Positions 9,184-19,617 of a DNA stretch of 64,000 bases are shown one piece after another. The stretch's first letter is position 1; every line of letters starts with the position of its first letter. The DNA is from Curvibacter sp. CHRR-16. Its GTDB lineage: Bacteria; Pseudomonadota; Gammaproteobacteria; Burkholderiales; Burkholderiaceae_C. Under the pieces are notes generated by a model. That model saw nothing but the letters and a program-made list of their open reading frames with translations. It did not search any database and had not been told where the DNA came from. A program made the position numbers and the translations under genes. The DNA lies in the NCBI RefSeq assembly GCF_018474005.1, contig NZ_JAHCSH010000003.1, positions 62,001-126,000 of the forward strand, read 5' to 3'.

Positions 9184-10476
9184 ATGCCCCGCTTTTTCTT
9201 CTTGCCTATGCGCTTAACGCAGCCACCCCAGCACTTCCAACGCTTTAGCGCTTGGCTCTCACTGCCGCAGCTCATCAGTTGGGGCAGCGTTTTTTATTTG
9301 TTTGGCCTGCTCATGCAGCCGCTGGAAGCGGAGCTGGGTTTGGGCCGCGCCCAGTCGTCGCTGGCATTTAGCCTGTGCTTGCTGGCCGAAGGCGCGGGCA
9401 GTTGGCTGGTGGGACGTTGGATAGACCAAGGCCGGGAGCGGCTGGTCATGGCCACGGGGTCGGTGTGGGTGGCGCTGGGTTTTGTGGCGCACACCCAGGT
9501 GCACTCGCTGGCAGCCCTGTACGCCGTGTGGGTGTGGCTGGGCTTGGGCGCAGCAGCCACGCTGTACAACCCGGCTTTTGCGCTGGTGACGCGGCGCTTT
9601 CCGCACGACTTTCGGCGCGCCATCATCACCATCACGTTTTTGGGCGGGCTGGCCAGCACGGTGTTCATCCCGCTCAATAGCTGGTGGATCGCACTGTGGG
9701 GCTGGCGCGATACCCTGTGGCTGCTGGCCGCGCTGCAGCTACTGGTGTGCTTACCCGTGCACCTGTGGCTGCTGCAAAGTTCGCCGCCGCAGTACCCGCA
9801 AACCGCACACGACGCGCAGCCCGTGCAGCAAGCACAGGGTTCGCCTGCGCAGCCGAGCCATGCCTCCCACACCGAACACAGCCACTGGCGTGCGCACTTG
9901 CGCTGGCCTTTTTGGTTGCTGGCGGCCTACATGGTGCTGATGGTGTCCATCACCACCGGGCTGGCGGCGCACATGGTGCCGCTCTTACGCGAATCGGGTT
10001 TGCCCGACCACTGGGTGGTGCTGATTCCGGCGGCCATTGGCCTGTTCCAAGTGCTGGGGCGCATCGTGCTGTTTGTGATGGAGCGCCAGTGGGATGTGCA
10101 CCAAGCCAACCGCTGGATATCGGCCCTCATTCCTGTGGGTCTGGTGCTGCTGGTGCTGGTAGGTTTGCACCCCGTGCCCGCCCTGCTGTTTGTGCTGCTC
10201 TATGGCATGGGCAACGGCATGACGACGATTGTGAAAGGCACGGCCATGGCGCTGTACGTGAGCCGCACCCACGTGGGCGTGCTCAACGGCCTGCTGGGCT
10301 TGCCCGTAGCGGCAGGCCGTGCCTTGGCTCCCTTGTCGCTGGGCCTGCTGTGGACACCTAGCGTGGGCTACCGCTATGCACTGTGGTGGCTGCTGCTGGC
10401 CAGCCTCTTGGGCATGGCGGCGCTATGGGGGGTGCAGCGCATGGCGCAAACCCACGCGGCCCCAACACCGCGCTAA
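9184..10476 (+). CDS. MFS transporter, unknown substrate
   Basis: About 430 residues with 12 predicted membrane segments and a variable, Gln/His-rich central loop (residues ~200-225) between two six-helix halves. The motif GRWIDQGRERLVM after helix 2 is the MFS A-motif equivalent. It resembles the oxalate/formate-antiporter or monocarboxylate branch (helix ending FYLFGLLMQPLEAELGLGRAQ), but no substrate can be read. It is divergent from the lplT-like gene. ATG at 9184 or 9208 is plausible, and a GTG at 9160 is also in frame; none has a strong ribosome site. Confidence 0.82.
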   Translation: MPRFFFLPMRLTQPPQHFQRFSAWLSLPQLISWGSVFYLFGLLMQPLEAELGLGRAQSSLAFSLCLLAEGAGSWLVGRWIDQGRERLVMATGSVWVALGFVAHTQVHSLAALYAVWVWLGLGAAATLYNPAFALVTRRFPHDFRRAIITITFLGGLASTVFIPLNSWWIALWGWRDTLWLLAALQLLVCLPVHLWLLQSSPPQYPQTAHDAQPVQQAQGSPAQPSHASHTEHSHWRAHLRWPFWLLAAYMVLMVSITTGLAAHMVPLLRESGLPDHWVVLIPAAIGLFQVLGRIVLFVMERQWDVHQANRWISALIPVGLVLLVLVGLHPVPALLFVLLYGMGNGMTTIVKGTAMALYVSRTHVGVLNGLLGLPVAAGRALAPLSLGLLWTPSVGYRYALWWLLLASLLGMAALWGVQRMAQTHAAPTPR

Positions 10477-10616
10477 TGCAGCCTGTCCTAGCCAAAACGC
10501 AGTCTGTCGCATAGCGCTGGCGAGGGTGCGGTGGCCTCCCCTAGAGTGCCCGCACGGTGTCAAACTGGCGCAGAGCAATCACCACAGCGCCAGTGCACCC
10601 TGAACGAGGAATTCGT

Positions 10617-11822
10617 ATGCCAAAGTCTTCTCTTCCCCGCCAGTCTGGTGGCACCGTGCGCCACGCTGCTGCCCGCTTGCACCACGCGCTGGTGCGGGGC
10701 TTTCACGCTTATGCCAGTTGGCTGGTCAGCATCAGTTGGTGGCGTTTTATCCTGCTGGCGGTCTTATTTTGGGTGCTGGTGGGCATAGTGCAGGAAATGC
10801 TGCCCTCGCAAAACCGATGGAGTCTGTGGATGGACTCATCCAACGCCACCGCCAGCACCGAGGAGGCTTCTACTACGGCTCCACGCAGTGTGGAGATCGT
10901 TATAGGTGACGATGGCCTCCAAATCCAAAAACAGAGCAGCCCCAGCGAGGGAGCGCAGGTATCCATCGGCGAGGACCATGTGCGCATCACCGCTCCGGCC
11001 TCACCGGGGCTGTCGCGCATCAGCGCCCATGCCCTGGATCGTTGGGAACGCAGCCTGTACAGAACCAGCTTAGACAGGGCCATCTCCAGCATGGTGTGGC
11101 TACTCATCGTGGCGTCCATCATCATCAAAATCTCTTACCAAGGGCGCATTCAAGCCGAAGCGGTGGCAGCAGCAGCCACCGAAACGGCAGAAACCGAAAC
11201 CCTGAAACGGCAAGTAATGGAAGCGCGCCTGGCCGCCATGCAAGCGCAGGTGGAGCCGCACTTTTTGTTCAACACCTTGGCCAGCATAGAGCACCTTATC
11301 GAGACTGATGCGCCGCGTGCCGCCCGCATGCAGCGCAGCCTGATCCACTTCTTGCGCGAAGCCATGCCCACCCTGCGCGAGGCCAATGCCCAAGCCACGC
11401 GGGACTTGGGCCGCGAGCTGGCCGTGGTCTTGCCCTACCTAGACATTCTGCGCATGCGCATGGATGAGCGCCTGCAAACGGAGGTGCAAGTACCCGAAGG
11501 GCTGCACTCGGCCCTGTTTCCCCCCATGGTGCTGCAAAGCTTGGTGGAGAACGCCATCCGCCACGGCTTGGAACCCCAAGCCGATGGTGGCCTGCTGCGC
11601 ATTGCGGCGGTGGTGAACAATGGCCAGCTAGAGGTATCGGTGAGCGACACAGGGCTGGGTTTTTCCCACGGACAGACGAGCGGTACCGGCGTGGGCTTGG
11701 CCAATATCCGCGAACGCTTGCAGCTGCTGTATGGTCAGCAGGCCGAGCTGCGCATCAGCACCCCCGCGCAAGGTGGCTCCTGCGTGACGGTGTGCGTGCC
11801 CTACCAAGTGCGCCCAGCGTGA
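10617..11822 (+). CDS. LytS/AlgZ-type sensor histidine kinase
   Basis: Inner-membrane sensor kinase of 401 residues. Two membrane segments (about 40-62 and 155-175) enclose a periplasmic region of about 90 residues. The His_kinase box EPHFLFNTLASIEHLIETD carries the phospho-accepting His near residue 220. The ATPase domain shows SLVENAIRHGLEP (N box) and SDTGLGF with GTGVGLANIRERL (G boxes). GAGGA lies six bases before the ATG at 10617; an upstream in-frame GTG is less likely. It is 16 bases from its LytTR-type response regulator, forming a two-component pair. The stimulus is unknown. Confidence 0.9.
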   Translation: MPKSSLPRQSGGTVRHAAARLHHALVRGFHAYASWLVSISWWRFILLAVLFWVLVGIVQEMLPSQNRWSLWMDSSNATASTEEASTTAPRSVEIVIGDDGLQIQKQSSPSEGAQVSIGEDHVRITAPASPGLSRISAHALDRWERSLYRTSLDRAISSMVWLLIVASIIIKISYQGRIQAEAVAAAATETAETETLKRQVMEARLAAMQAQVEPHFLFNTLASIEHLIETDAPRAARMQRSLIHFLREAMPTLREANAQATRDLGRELAVVLPYLDILRMRMDERLQTEVQVPEGLHSALFPPMVLQSLVENAIRHGLEPQADGGLLRIAAVVNNGQLEVSVSDTGLGFSHGQTSGTGVGLANIRERLQLLYGQQAELRISTPAQGGSCVTVCVPYQVRPA

Positions 11823-11838
11823 ACCAAGGAGTGGCGGT

Positions 11839-12696
11839 ATGAATACCTTGCGGGTGATAGTGGCCGACGATGAGCGACTGATGCGCGAGCAGTTGTGCCA
11901 GCGTCTGCAGGAGGTGGCCCCCCACATCGACATCGTGGCGCAGGCCCGCAACGGAAGCGAAGCGGTGGCGCTGACCGCGCAGCACCAGCCCGATGTGGTG
12001 TTCTTGGACATTCGCATGCCCGGCCTGTCGGGCATCGAAGCGGCGCAAGCCATTAGCCAGTTGCCCACGTGGGACGAAACGGGCACCACCCCGTGGGCGG
12101 GCTGCGAGATGGTGTTCGTCACCGCCTACGACCAGTACGCGGTGGCCGCCTTCGAACAAGGCGTGGTGGACTACGTGCTCAAACCCGCAGAACACGAGCG
12201 GCTAGCCCTGACCCTGCAGCGCCTGCAAGATCGACTGGAGGCACGCTTGCAGCAACGGCACAGCGCGGCAGATGCCAGCATGATGCCGCTGCACACCCCA
12301 TCTATGCACCGCTTGCTGCAGCAGCTCAGCAGGCAGCTAGCGAGTCCAGCCCCCGTGGCCGCTGCCCCAGCTCCGCTGCAATGGATTCAGGCCACGGTGG
12401 GCAACAGCATCCAACTGATCCCTATCGACGAGGTGCTGTTCTTCATGTCCGACGACAAGTACACCCGCGTGCAAACCGCCACCCAGCAAGCCCTGATCCG
12501 CACGCCCATCAAAGAGTTGCTGAACACTGTGGACATGGACAAGTTTTGGCAGATTCACCGCAGCACGCTGGTCAACACCCGCGCCATCGCCAAAGTCACC
12601 CGCGACCACCGCGGGCGGCAAATCGTCAGCCTAGTGGGCTGCGACGAAACGCTGGAAGTGAGCCGCAGCTTTGCGGGGTTGTTTAAGGGGATGTGA
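11839..12696 (+). CDS. LytTR-family response regulator
   Basis: Cytoplasmic DNA-binding response regulator, 285 residues. The receiver domain (1-125) has acidic residues in VADDERLMREQ, the phospho-accepting Asp in VVFLDIRMPG (about residue 54) and the Lys of DYVLKPAEH. A linker of about 60 residues with Gln/Ala-rich stretches follows. The C-terminal LytTR DNA-binding domain (about 185-285) contains IPIDEVLFFMSDDKYT, WQIHRSTLVN and the final EVSRSFAGLFKG. It is paired with the preceding LytS-type kinase, as in AlgZ/AlgR. No target site could be assigned in the window. Confidence 0.92.
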   Translation: MNTLRVIVADDERLMREQLCQRLQEVAPHIDIVAQARNGSEAVALTAQHQPDVVFLDIRMPGLSGIEAAQAISQLPTWDETGTTPWAGCEMVFVTAYDQYAVAAFEQGVVDYVLKPAEHERLALTLQRLQDRLEARLQQRHSAADASMMPLHTPSMHRLLQQLSRQLASPAPVAAAPAPLQWIQATVGNSIQLIPIDEVLFFMSDDKYTRVQTATQQALIRTPIKELLNTVDMDKFWQIHRSTLVNTRAIAKVTRDHRGRQIVSLVGCDETLEVSRSFAGLFKGM

Positions 12697-12699
12697 TCC

Positions 12700-15498
12700 T
12701 CACAAATTCGGCGCCAAGAACCGCTGTAGCTCCTCCACCTTCACACCCCGGCGTGCCGCCATGTCTTCCACTTGATCCGTGCCCACTTTGCCGACGTTGA
12801 AGTACTGCGCCTCCGGATGGCCAATGTAGAAGCCGCTGACGCTGGCGGCGGGGGTCATGGCCAGGCTGTCGGTCAGACCCATGCCGATGTCTTCGCACTG
12901 CAGCAGGGCAAACATGTCGCGCTTGACGCTGTGGTCAGGGCAGGCGGGGTAGCCGGGGGCGGGGCGTATGCCTTGGTATTGCTCGCCGATGAGTTGCTCG
13001 TTGCTCAGCGTTTCGCCCGCCGCGTAGCCCCACAGGTCGGTGCGGACTTGCCAGTGCATGCGCTCGGCCAAGGCTTCGGCCAAGCGGTCGGCCAAGGCTT
13101 TGAGCATGATGGAGTTGTAGTCGTCGTGCGCGGCCTCAAAGGCTGCAGCGCGTGCTTCAGCACCGATGCCCGCCGTCACGGCGAATAAACCCACGTAGTC
13201 GCTCACCGTCTCGGGAGGAGCCACAAAGTCGGCCAAGCAGCGGCTGGGGCGCAGGTGGCCGTCGGGACCTTCTTCTTTGGGGGTTTGCTGGCGCAGGCCG
13301 TGCCACACCAGGGCGCGCTCGCGGCGCTCTTCGCTGCTCCACAGCACGATGTCGTCACCCACCGCGTTGGCGGGGTACAGGCCCACCACGGCGTTGGCGG
13401 TGAGCCAGCGGCCATCGATGATTTTCTTGAGCATGGCTTGGGCGTCGGCCAGCACCTTGCGGGCTTGCTCGCCCACCACCTCGTCGTCCAAGATGGCGGG
13501 GTAAGGCCCGGCCAAGTCCCACGTCTGAAAGAAAGGGCCCCAGTCGATGTACTGCGCCAGCTCGGCCAGATCGCAGTTTTTGAACACGCGGCGGCCAATG
13601 AATTTGGGCACGGTGGCGCGGTACTGCGCCCAGTCGATGGGGGTTTTGTTGGCGCGGGCTTTGTCCAGCGGCCACAGGGCGACGGGTTTTTTGCTGGCGT
13701 GCAGTTGGCGCACTTTGTCGTAGTCGGCCTCGACCTCGGCCACGTAGGCGTCGCGGCCATCGCCCAGCAGGCCTTGGGCCACGCTCACGCTGCGGCTGGC
13801 ATCGGGCACGTAGACGACGGGGCCTTCGTAATGGGGCGCAATTTTGACGGCGGTATGCACACGCGAGCAGGTAGCACCGCCAATGAGCAGCGGCGTGCCA
13901 CGGCTGCGGAAGTAGTCGTCCTTTTGCATCTCGCCCGCCACGTACTGCATCTCTTCCAGACTGGGGGTGATGAGGCCGGACAGGCCGATGATGTCCGCGC
14001 CCTCTTCCTTGGCTTTGGCCAAAATTTCATGGGCGGGCACCATCACGCCCATGTTGATGACCTCGAAGTTGTTGCACTGCAAGACCACGGTGACGATGTT
14101 TTTGCCGATGTCGTGCACGTCGCCCTTGACGGTGGCGATGACGATCTTGCCCTTGCTCTTGACGTCCATGCCCGCGGCTTGCTGCTGGCGCTTTTCTTCT
14201 TCGATGTAGGGCACCAAGTGGGCCACAGCGCTTTTCATCACGCGGGCGCTTTTCACCACCTGGGGCAGGAACATCTTGCCTTGGCCAAACAGGTCGCCCA
14301 CCACGTTCATGCCGTCCATGAGCGGGCCTTCGATGACGTGCAGCGGGCGTCCGCCTTTGGCCAGCACCGCTTGGTAGGCTTCCTCGGTGTCTTGCACGAT
14401 GAAGTCGGTGATGCCGTGCACCAGCGCGTGCTCTAGCCGCTTGTTCACGCTCACAGGCGCTTCGGGCGTGCCGCGCCATTCGAGCTTTTTGCTCTCGTCT
14501 TTGGCCCCGCTCTTGGCGGTTTCGGCGATCTCGACGAGGCGCTCGCCCGCGTCAGGGCGGCGGTTGAGCACCACGTCCTCGACACGTTCGCGCAGGGTGG
14601 GCTCCAGGTCGTCGTACACACCCACCATGCCCGCGTTGACGATGCCCATGTCCATGCCCGCAGCAATGGCGTGGTACAGGAAGACGGTGTGGATGGCTTC
14701 GCGCACCGGGTCGTTGCCCCGAAAGCTAAAGGACACGTTGGAGACGCCGCCGCTGACCTTGGCGCCGGGCAGGTTTTGCTTGATCCAGCGCGTGGCCTCG
14801 ATGAAGTCCACCGCGTAGTTGTTGTGCTCTTCAATCCCCGTGGCGATGGCGAAGATGTTGGGGTCAAAGATGATGTCTTCGGCGGGGAAGTCCACTTCGT
14901 CCACCAACAGGCGGTAGGCGCGCTCGCAAATCTCGATCTTGCGCGCATAGGTGTCGGCTTGGCCTTTCTCGTCAAAAGCCATGACGACGGCAGCAGCGCC
15001 ATAGCGGCGCAGCAGCTTGGCTTGGTGCAAGAAAGCGTCCACGCCTTCTTTCATGCTGATGGAGTTGACGATGGCTTTGCCCTGCACGCAACGCAGCCCA
15101 GCCTCAATCACGCTCCACTTGGACGAGTCGATCATGACGGGCACGCGGGCGATGTCGGGCTCGCTGGCCATGAGGTTGAGAAAGCGCACCATGGCCGCTT
15201 GGCTGTCGAGCATGGCTTCGTCCATGTTCACATCCACCACCTGGGCGCCGTTTTCCACCTGCTGGCGCGCCACGGACAACGCGTCTTCGTAGCGGCCTTC
15301 CAAAATCATGCGGGCAAAGGCTTTGGAGCCGGTGACGTTGGTGCGCTCGCCCACGTTCACAAACAGGCTGCCCGCGTCGATGTTGAGCGGCTCCAGCCCG
15401 GACAGGCGCATGGGCTGCACAGCACTTGCTGCCATTTTGATAGCTGCATCAGCTTGCTGGACGGGCTCTGCAGCCGAATTGGAGGGGGAATTTTGCAT
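12700..15498 (-). CDS. metH: Cobalamin-dependent methionine synthase, C-terminal part (folate, B12 and activation domains)
   Basis: Second half of a split MetH, about 932 residues. Domains in order: pterin (methyltetrahydrofolate)-binding barrel (about 35-300), helical cap and B12 domain (about 340-560) with the cobalt-ligand motif DVHDIGKN, and the SAM-binding reactivation domain (about 590-930) with [13 protein letters not shown]. The homocysteine domain is absent and is encoded separately at 24854-25894. An ATG at 15498, preceded by GGTGAG, is chosen over an in-frame GTG at 15507. Residues ~6-24 are encoded by a copy of an interspersed repeat. An SAH riboswitch lies directly upstream and should raise expression when SAH accumulates. 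Confidence 0.95.
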   Translation of the reverse strand: MQNSPSNSAAEPVQQADAAIKMAASAVQPMRLSGLEPLNIDAGSLFVNVGERTNVTGSKAFARMILEGRYEDALSVARQQVENGAQVVDVNMDEAMLDSQAAMVRFLNLMASEPDIARVPVMIDSSKWSVIEAGLRCVQGKAIVNSISMKEGVDAFLHQAKLLRRYGAAAVVMAFDEKGQADTYARKIEICERAYRLLVDEVDFPAEDIIFDPNIFAIATGIEEHNNYAVDFIEATRWIKQNLPGAKVSGGVSNVSFSFRGNDPVREAIHTVFLYHAIAAGMDMGIVNAGMVGVYDDLEPTLRERVEDVVLNRRPDAGERLVEIAETAKSGAKDESKKLEWRGTPEAPVSVNKRLEHALVHGITDFIVQDTEEAYQAVLAKGGRPLHVIEGPLMDGMNVVGDLFGQGKMFLPQVVKSARVMKSAVAHLVPYIEEEKRQQQAAGMDVKSKGKIVIATVKGDVHDIGKNIVTVVLQCNNFEVINMGVMVPAHEILAKAKEEGADIIGLSGLITPSLEEMQYVAGEMQKDDYFRSRGTPLLIGGATCSRVHTAVKIAPHYEGPVVYVPDASRSVSVAQGLLGDGRDAYVAEVEADYDKVRQLHASKKPVALWPLDKARANKTPIDWAQYRATVPKFIGRRVFKNCDLAELAQYIDWGPFFQTWDLAGPYPAILDDEVVGEQARKVLADAQAMLKKIIDGRWLTANAVVGLYPANAVGDDIVLWSSEERRERALVWHGLRQQTPKEEGPDGHLRPSRCLADFVAPPETVSDYVGLFAVTAGIGAEARAAAFEAAHDDYNSIMLKALADRLAEALAERMHWQVRTDLWGYAAGETLSNEQLIGEQYQGIRPAPGYPACPDHSVKRDMFALLQCEDIGMGLTDSLAMTPAASVSGFYIGHPEAQYFNVGKVGTDQVEDMAARRGVKVEELQRFLAPNL
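15426..15482 (+). repeat. Interspersed repeat copy B (inside the metH 3'-half gene)
   Basis: About 57 bases align with the copy at 36470: TTGCTGCCATTTTGATAGCTGC, then CAGC, ACGGGCT, TGCAGCC and AATT at matching spacing. It encodes, on the opposite strand, the poorly conserved N-terminal tail of the second MetH protein. Confidence 0.65.
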
Positions 15499-15502
15499 AC
15501 AA

Positions 15503-15640
15503 CTCACCTGAACAATGGAACACAGGTGAGCGTCGTTGACCGGGTATGGGGCGGCTTGCTATGGCAGAGGCCGCCAGCTCCCAAGCCTGACAGGTCGCTA
15601 GGCGCGGGGCCTAGGAACTGCTGCAACGCTCCTTGGGAGA
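15503..15640 (-). promoter_or_regulatory. SAH riboswitch upstream of metH (C-terminal part)
   Basis: Read on the minus strand. The P1 stem CTCCCAAG (15639-15632) pairs with CTTGGGAG (15585-15578). The conserved loop GGAGCGTTGCAGC, the hairpin CTAGGC/GCCTAG region and GTCAGGCTTGGG follow, and the distal CAACGACGCTCACC (15539-15526) supplies the pseudoknot strand. This is the known SAH riboswitch layout. An extra hairpin GGCGGC...GCCGCC sits between. CTCACCTG (15530-15523) is also perfectly complementary to CAGGTGAG (15510-15503), which contains the ribosome site. Inference: SAH binding holds the CTCACC strand in the aptamer and frees the ribosome site. Confidence 0.88.
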
Positions 15641-15653
15641 GGCGGCGATTTTA

Positions 15654-15682
15654 GCGCCTGCGCCACCGCTGGCGACAGGCGC
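15654..15682. terminator. Strong hairpin downstream of garD
   Basis: GCGCCTG plus CGCCA pairs with TGGCG plus CAGGCGC, separated by CCGC, with one bulged A: a 12-bp stem. It lies 7 bases beyond the garD stop and 14 bases before the metH riboswitch. It has no T-run on the minus side, so it may stop transcription poorly or act as a 3' stability stem that insulates the riboswitch. Confidence 0.5.
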
Positions 15683-15689
15683 TGCGCAC

Positions 15690-17261
15690 TCAGGTCACTG
15701 GCGCGGGGTTGAACAGCACCAAGGCGTTGTGCAGCTTCCAGTGCTCGGCCCAGGTTTTCTTGCCACTGGCCACATCCAGCATCATGTGGAACAGTTCCCA
15801 ACCGGCCTCTTCGATGGTCAACTGCCCAGTGGCGATGCGCCCGGCGTTGAAGTCCATCAGATCGTGCCAACGGCGTGCCAAGTCGTCACGGGTGGCGACC
15901 TTGATCACCGGGCACTGCTCCAAGCCGTAGGGCGTGCCACGGCCTGTGGTGAAGATGTGCAGGTTCATGCCAGCGGCCAGTTGCAGCGTGCCGCAGATGA
16001 AGTCACTGGCTGGGGTGGCGGCAAAGATCAAGCCTTTTTGCGCCACCTTCTCGCCGGGGGCGATCACGCCTTGGATGGGGCCGCTACCGCTCTTGACGAT
16101 GGAGCCCATGGCTTTTTCCACGATGTTGGACAAGCCGCCTTTTTTGTTACCCGGCGTGGTGTTGGCGCTGCGGTCGGCTTGGCCACGGGCCAAGTAGGCG
16201 TCGTACCAGCCCAGTTCGCGCACGATGGCGTCGGCCACTTCGGTGGTGGCGGCGCGGCGCGTCAGTTGGTCCACGGCGTCACGCACTTCGGTGTTCTCGC
16301 TGAACATGACGGTGCCGCCTGCTCGCACCACGAGGTCGGTGGCGTAGCCCACGGCGGTGTTGGCGGTGATGCCCGAAAAAGCATCGCTGCCGCCGCACTG
16401 CACGCCCACCACCAAATCGGCCACGGAGCAAGTCTCGCGGCGGCGTTGGTTCAGGCGCTCCAAGTGGGCTTTGGCTTGCACCAAGATGTGGTCAATCATG
16501 GACATAAAGCCCACGTGCGCTTCGTCTTGCAGGCACACCACGTCCAGTGCTTCGGGGCCGGTGCTGTCCGCGCCTTGGATGGGAATCACACGACCGGGCA
16601 GCAGGCGCTCGGGTTGCAGCTTTTCGCAGCCCAAGCTCACCACCATGACTTCGCCGCCGAAGTTGGGGTTGCTGGACAAGTTGCGCAGAGTGCGGATGGG
16701 GATGATGGCATCGGGCGCATCAATGGCCACGCCGCAGCCGTAGGTGTGCTCCAAGCCCACCACGCCGTCGACGTTGGGATAGAGCGGGAGTAGTTCTTTT
16801 TTGATGCGCTCTACCGCCACATCCAACACGCCGGCCACGCACTGCACAGTGGTGGTGATGGCCAGCAGATTGCGGGTGCCCACGCTGCCGTCGGCATTGC
16901 GGTAACCCTGAAAGGTATAACCCTCTAGGGGGGGCAAAGCTTGTGGTGGTTGGGGGGCGGGCAGGCCCTCCAGCGAGCGGGCCGCTGGCATGATGAGGCG
17001 CTGCTCGTTGACCCAGCCACCGGCAGGAATATCTTGGTTGGTGTGGCCGATGATGACGTTGTAACGGCGCACTTCGCTGCCTTGGGGCAGGTCAACCAAG
17101 GCTACTTTGTGGCCTTGGGGCACGGTTTCCACCAGAGTGGGGCCGTTGGGCAACTGGGCGCCGGCACGCAAGCCACCGTCGTTGACAACCACCGCCACGT
17201 TGTCGGCAGGGTTCATCATGATGGCGCGGGGTTGCTGCACGCTGTTTTCGGTTGTGGTCAT
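15690..17261 (-). CDS. garD: Galactarate dehydratase
   Basis: Dehydrates galactarate to 5-keto-4-deoxy-D-glucarate in the cytoplasm. The protein has about 523 residues, the same length as E. coli GarD, and ends in the same FNPAPVT. Landmarks include [12 protein letters not shown] near the start (the SAF-like N-terminal domain), [66 protein letters not shown] and SPGNKKGG-type [12 protein letters not shown]. The ATG at 17261 is preceded by AAGGA; an ATG 36 bases upstream is in frame but less likely. It is the last gene of the uronate operon, about 115 bases after kdgD. Confidence 0.95.
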   Translation of the reverse strand: MTTTENSVQQPRAIMMNPADNVAVVVNDGGLRAGAQLPNGPTLVETVPQGHKVALVDLPQGSEVRRYNVIIGHTNQDIPAGGWVNEQRLIMPAARSLEGLPAPQPPQALPPLEGYTFQGYRNADGSVGTRNLLAITTTVQCVAGVLDVAVERIKKELLPLYPNVDGVVGLEHTYGCGVAIDAPDAIIPIRTLRNLSSNPNFGGEVMVVSLGCEKLQPERLLPGRVIPIQGADSTGPEALDVVCLQDEAHVGFMSMIDHILVQAKAHLERLNQRRRETCSVADLVVGVQCGGSDAFSGITANTAVGYATDLVVRAGGTVMFSENTEVRDAVDQLTRRAATTEVADAIVRELGWYDAYLARGQADRSANTTPGNKKGGLSNIVEKAMGSIVKSGSGPIQGVIAPGEKVAQKGLIFAATPASDFICGTLQLAAGMNLHIFTTGRGTPYGLEQCPVIKVATRDDLARRWHDLMDFNAGRIATGQLTIEEAGWELFHMMLDVASGKKTWAEHWKLHNALVLFNPAPVT

Positions 17262-17334
17262 GGCGGCTATCCTTCCAAAGGATTCAGGCTGGAACACTCG
17301 CAGTGAATGCCCAGCCTGTTCAACAGATTCATGG

Positions 17335-17358
17335 ATCCGGCAACCAACACTGCCGGAT
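17335..17358. promoter_or_regulatory. Stem-loop between kdgD and garD
   Basis: A perfect 8-bp stem ATCCGGCA (17335-17342) / TGCCGGAT (17351-17358) with loop ACCAACAC. It has no T-run, so it is more likely an mRNA processing or stability element inside the operon than a full terminator. Confidence 0.45.
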
Positions 17359-17375
17359 GCTCAATTCCTTGAGAC

Positions 17376-18287
17376 TTACTGGGGACCCAGTTTGTCCATC
17401 AAAACCTTGAGTTCAGCCACTTCGTGGGCTTCCAAGTCAGACAGAGGTGGGCGCACTGGGCCTGCTGGGTGGCCAGCGATAGCAGCACCAGCCTTGACGA
17501 TACTCACAGCGTAGCCTTCCTTGCGGTTGCGGATGGCCAAGTAAGGCATGAAGAACTCGCGCAACAGGCGGTGTTGGGTCGCCATGTCGTCGGTACGGAT
17601 CGCTTCGTAGAACTCCATCGCGGTCTTGGGGATGAAGTTGAACACAGCGGAAGAGTACACGGGGGTACCCAGCGCCTTGTATGCGGCTGCGTAGACTTCC
17701 GCTGTAGGCAGGCCACCCAAGTAGGAGAAGCGGTCACCCATCTTCATGTAGATAGCGGACATCAGTTCGATGTTGCCAACGCCGTCCTTGAAGCCGATCA
17801 GGTTGGGGCAACGCTCGGCCAAAATAGCCAGCGATTCAGGGGTCAGGCGGCAAACGTTGCGGTTGTACACGATGACGCCAAACTTCACGCTCTTGCACAC
17901 GGCTTCTACGTGGGCGATCAGGCCTTCTTGGCTGGCTTCAGTCAGGTAGTGGGGCAGCAACAAGATGCCGTGGGCACCTTGGCGCTCGGCTTCTTGGGCG
18001 CACTGGATAGCAAAACGTGTGGGGCCGCCAGCACCAGCAATGATTGGCACCTTGCCTTTGCAGGTTTGCACCGCAGTGCGGATGATTTCGGGGTATTCCT
18101 CTGCAGTCAGCGAAAAGAATTCGCCAGTGCCGCCAGCAGCAAACAAGGCGCTGGCACCGTAGGGAGCCAGCCATTCGAGGCGCTCGATGTAGGTTTTGGC
18201 GTTGAAGTTGCCTTGGGCGTCAAAGTCTGTCAAAGGAAATGACAGCAGGCCAGAAGACATGATGGACTTGAGTTCTTGTGGAGTCAT
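17376..18287 (-). CDS. kdgD: 5-dehydro-4-deoxyglucarate dehydratase
   Basis: Dihydrodipicolinate-synthase-family enzyme of 303 residues that removes water and CO2 from 5-keto-4-deoxyglucarate to give 2-oxoglutarate semialdehyde. The Schiff-base Lys lies in [10 protein letters not shown] (about residue 184) and the catalytic Tyr in VIVYNRNVC (about 155). [10 protein letters not shown] near residue 50 is the carboxylate-binding loop. It lies in the operon between the TRAP large permease and garD, so product flow garD to kdgD is evident. The next enzyme, 2-oxoglutarate-semialdehyde dehydrogenase, is not in the window. Confidence 0.95.
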   Translation of the reverse strand: MTPQELKSIMSSGLLSFPLTDFDAQGNFNAKTYIERLEWLAPYGASALFAAGGTGEFFSLTAEEYPEIIRTAVQTCKGKVPIIAGAGGPTRFAIQCAQEAERQGAHGILLLPHYLTEASQEGLIAHVEAVCKSVKFGVIVYNRNVCRLTPESLAILAERCPNLIGFKDGVGNIELMSAIYMKMGDRFSYLGGLPTAEVYAAAYKALGTPVYSSAVFNFIPKTAMEFYEAIRTDDMATQHRLLREFFMPYLAIRNRKEGYAVSIVKAGAAIAGHPAGPVRPPLSDLEAHEVAELKVLMDKLGPQ

Positions 18288-18327
18288 AGTGGTTCCCAGT
18301 TAAGTAAATTGAAAAAGTGTGGAGTGG

Positions 18328-19617
18328 TTATTTGATGAGCGACGGCAGCCAGAGCGAGAACGCAGGCACATAGGTCACCAAGAGCAAAGTCATGCCCAAA
18401 GCGCCGTAAAACGGCGTGATGGTGCGCATGACCTGCCCCACGGAAATTTCCCCAATGGCACAGCCGACAAACTGCACCGTGCCCACAGGCGGCGTGTTCA
18501 AACCCAAAGCACAGTTGATCAGCATGACGATGCCAAACTGCAGCGGGTCCATGCCAAATTGCATCGCGATAGGCATGAAGATGGGGGTGCAAATCAAGAT
18601 GGTGGCCGCCATATCCAGGAAAGTGCCCAGTACGAACAGCAGCACGTTGATCATCAAGAAGATGACCCACGGATTGGAGCTGATGTACTGCATCAGTTCA
18701 CCCGTCTTTTGGGGCACTTCGTACAAGGCCAAGAAGTAACCGAAGGCGTTGGAGATGCCGATCAGGAGCAGCACCACACCGGTGGTTTTGCACGCCTTGA
18801 CGCAAGCCTTGAGGAAGTTCTTCCATGTGAGCGTGCGGTAGACAAAAATGGTGATCAGCAATGCCCAAGCGACTGCGATAGAAGCCGACTCAGTCGCGGT
18901 AAATACACCCGACAAAATGCCGCCCAAGATGATGACCACAACAAACAAGCCGGGCAGTGCCGCCAAGAAGGCGCTGATCACCGCAGTCCAGCCTGCGAAC
19001 TGGCCCGATGTGGGGTAACCACGGCGCACCGCTACCCAGTAAGCCGCACCCAAGTTGCACAGCGTCAAAATCAGCGCAGGTACCAAACCGGCCAAGATCA
19101 AGCCCAAGGTACTGATAGAGGCGATGCCTGCAGTAGCCAAGGTGAAGATGATCATGTTGTGCGAAGTCGGCATGATGGCCCCCACCAAGGCCGCATGGGT
19201 CGTCACGTTGACGGCATAGTCGGCGTCATAGCCTTCTTTTTTCATCAACGGAATCATCACCGAGCCAATCGCAGACACATCGGCCACGGGGGAACCTGCC
19301 ACACCACCAAAAATGGTGCAGCCCAGCACGTTGCTCATGCCCAAACCACCGCGCACATGGCCCACCAAACTGTTGGCAAAGCGCACGATGCGGTCGGCGA
19401 TACCGCCATAGAGCATCAACTCACCGGCAAACACAAAGAAGGGAATGGCCAAGAAGCTGAACACTTCCATGCCGCCGAGCATCTTCTGAAACACCATGGC
19501 TACTGGCAGGCCCGCAACCATGATGGTGGCAATGGATGACAGACCAATGGCAAATGCCACTGGAACCCCCATCAACAGGAAGATCGTGAACGTAATACAC
19601 AGGACGGTCAGTTCCAT
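18328..19617 (-). CDS. TRAP transporter large permease (DctM family)
   Basis: Inner-membrane 12-helix subunit of a tripartite ATP-independent transporter, 429 residues. Signatures include GVPVAFAIGLSS, FLAIPFFVFAGELM, GCTIFGGVAGSPVADVSAIG and TPPVGTVQFVGCAIG. The start overlaps the end of the small permease gene by 10 bases. It is probably specific for a uronate or aldarate because the flanking genes form that pathway. Confidence 0.92.
   Translation of the reverse strand: MELTVLCITFTIFLLMGVPVAFAIGLSSIATIMVAGLPVAMVFQKMLGGMEVFSFLAIPFFVFAGELMLYGGIADRIVRFANSLVGHVRGGLGMSNVLGCTIFGGVAGSPVADVSAIGSVMIPLMKKEGYDADYAVNVTTHAALVGAIMPTSHNMIIFTLATAGIASISTLGLILAGLVPALILTLCNLGAAYWVAVRRGYPTSGQFAGWTAVISAFLAALPGLFVVVIILGGILSGVFTATESASIAVAWALLITIFVYRTLTWKNFLKACVKACKTTGVVLLLIGISNAFGYFLALYEVPQKTGELMQYISSNPWVIFLMINVLLFVLGTFLDMAATILICTPIFMPIAMQFGMDPLQFGIVMLINCALGLNTPPVGTVQFVGCAIGEISVGQVMRTITPFYGALGMTLLLVTYVPAFSLWLPSLIK

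Noticed and set aside
13255..14436. A 393-codon plus-strand open frame opposite metH
   Set aside because: It is the mirror of the metH coding frame in GC-rich DNA; its translation is His/Gly/Val-rich without domains, while the minus strand encodes the B12 and folate domains.
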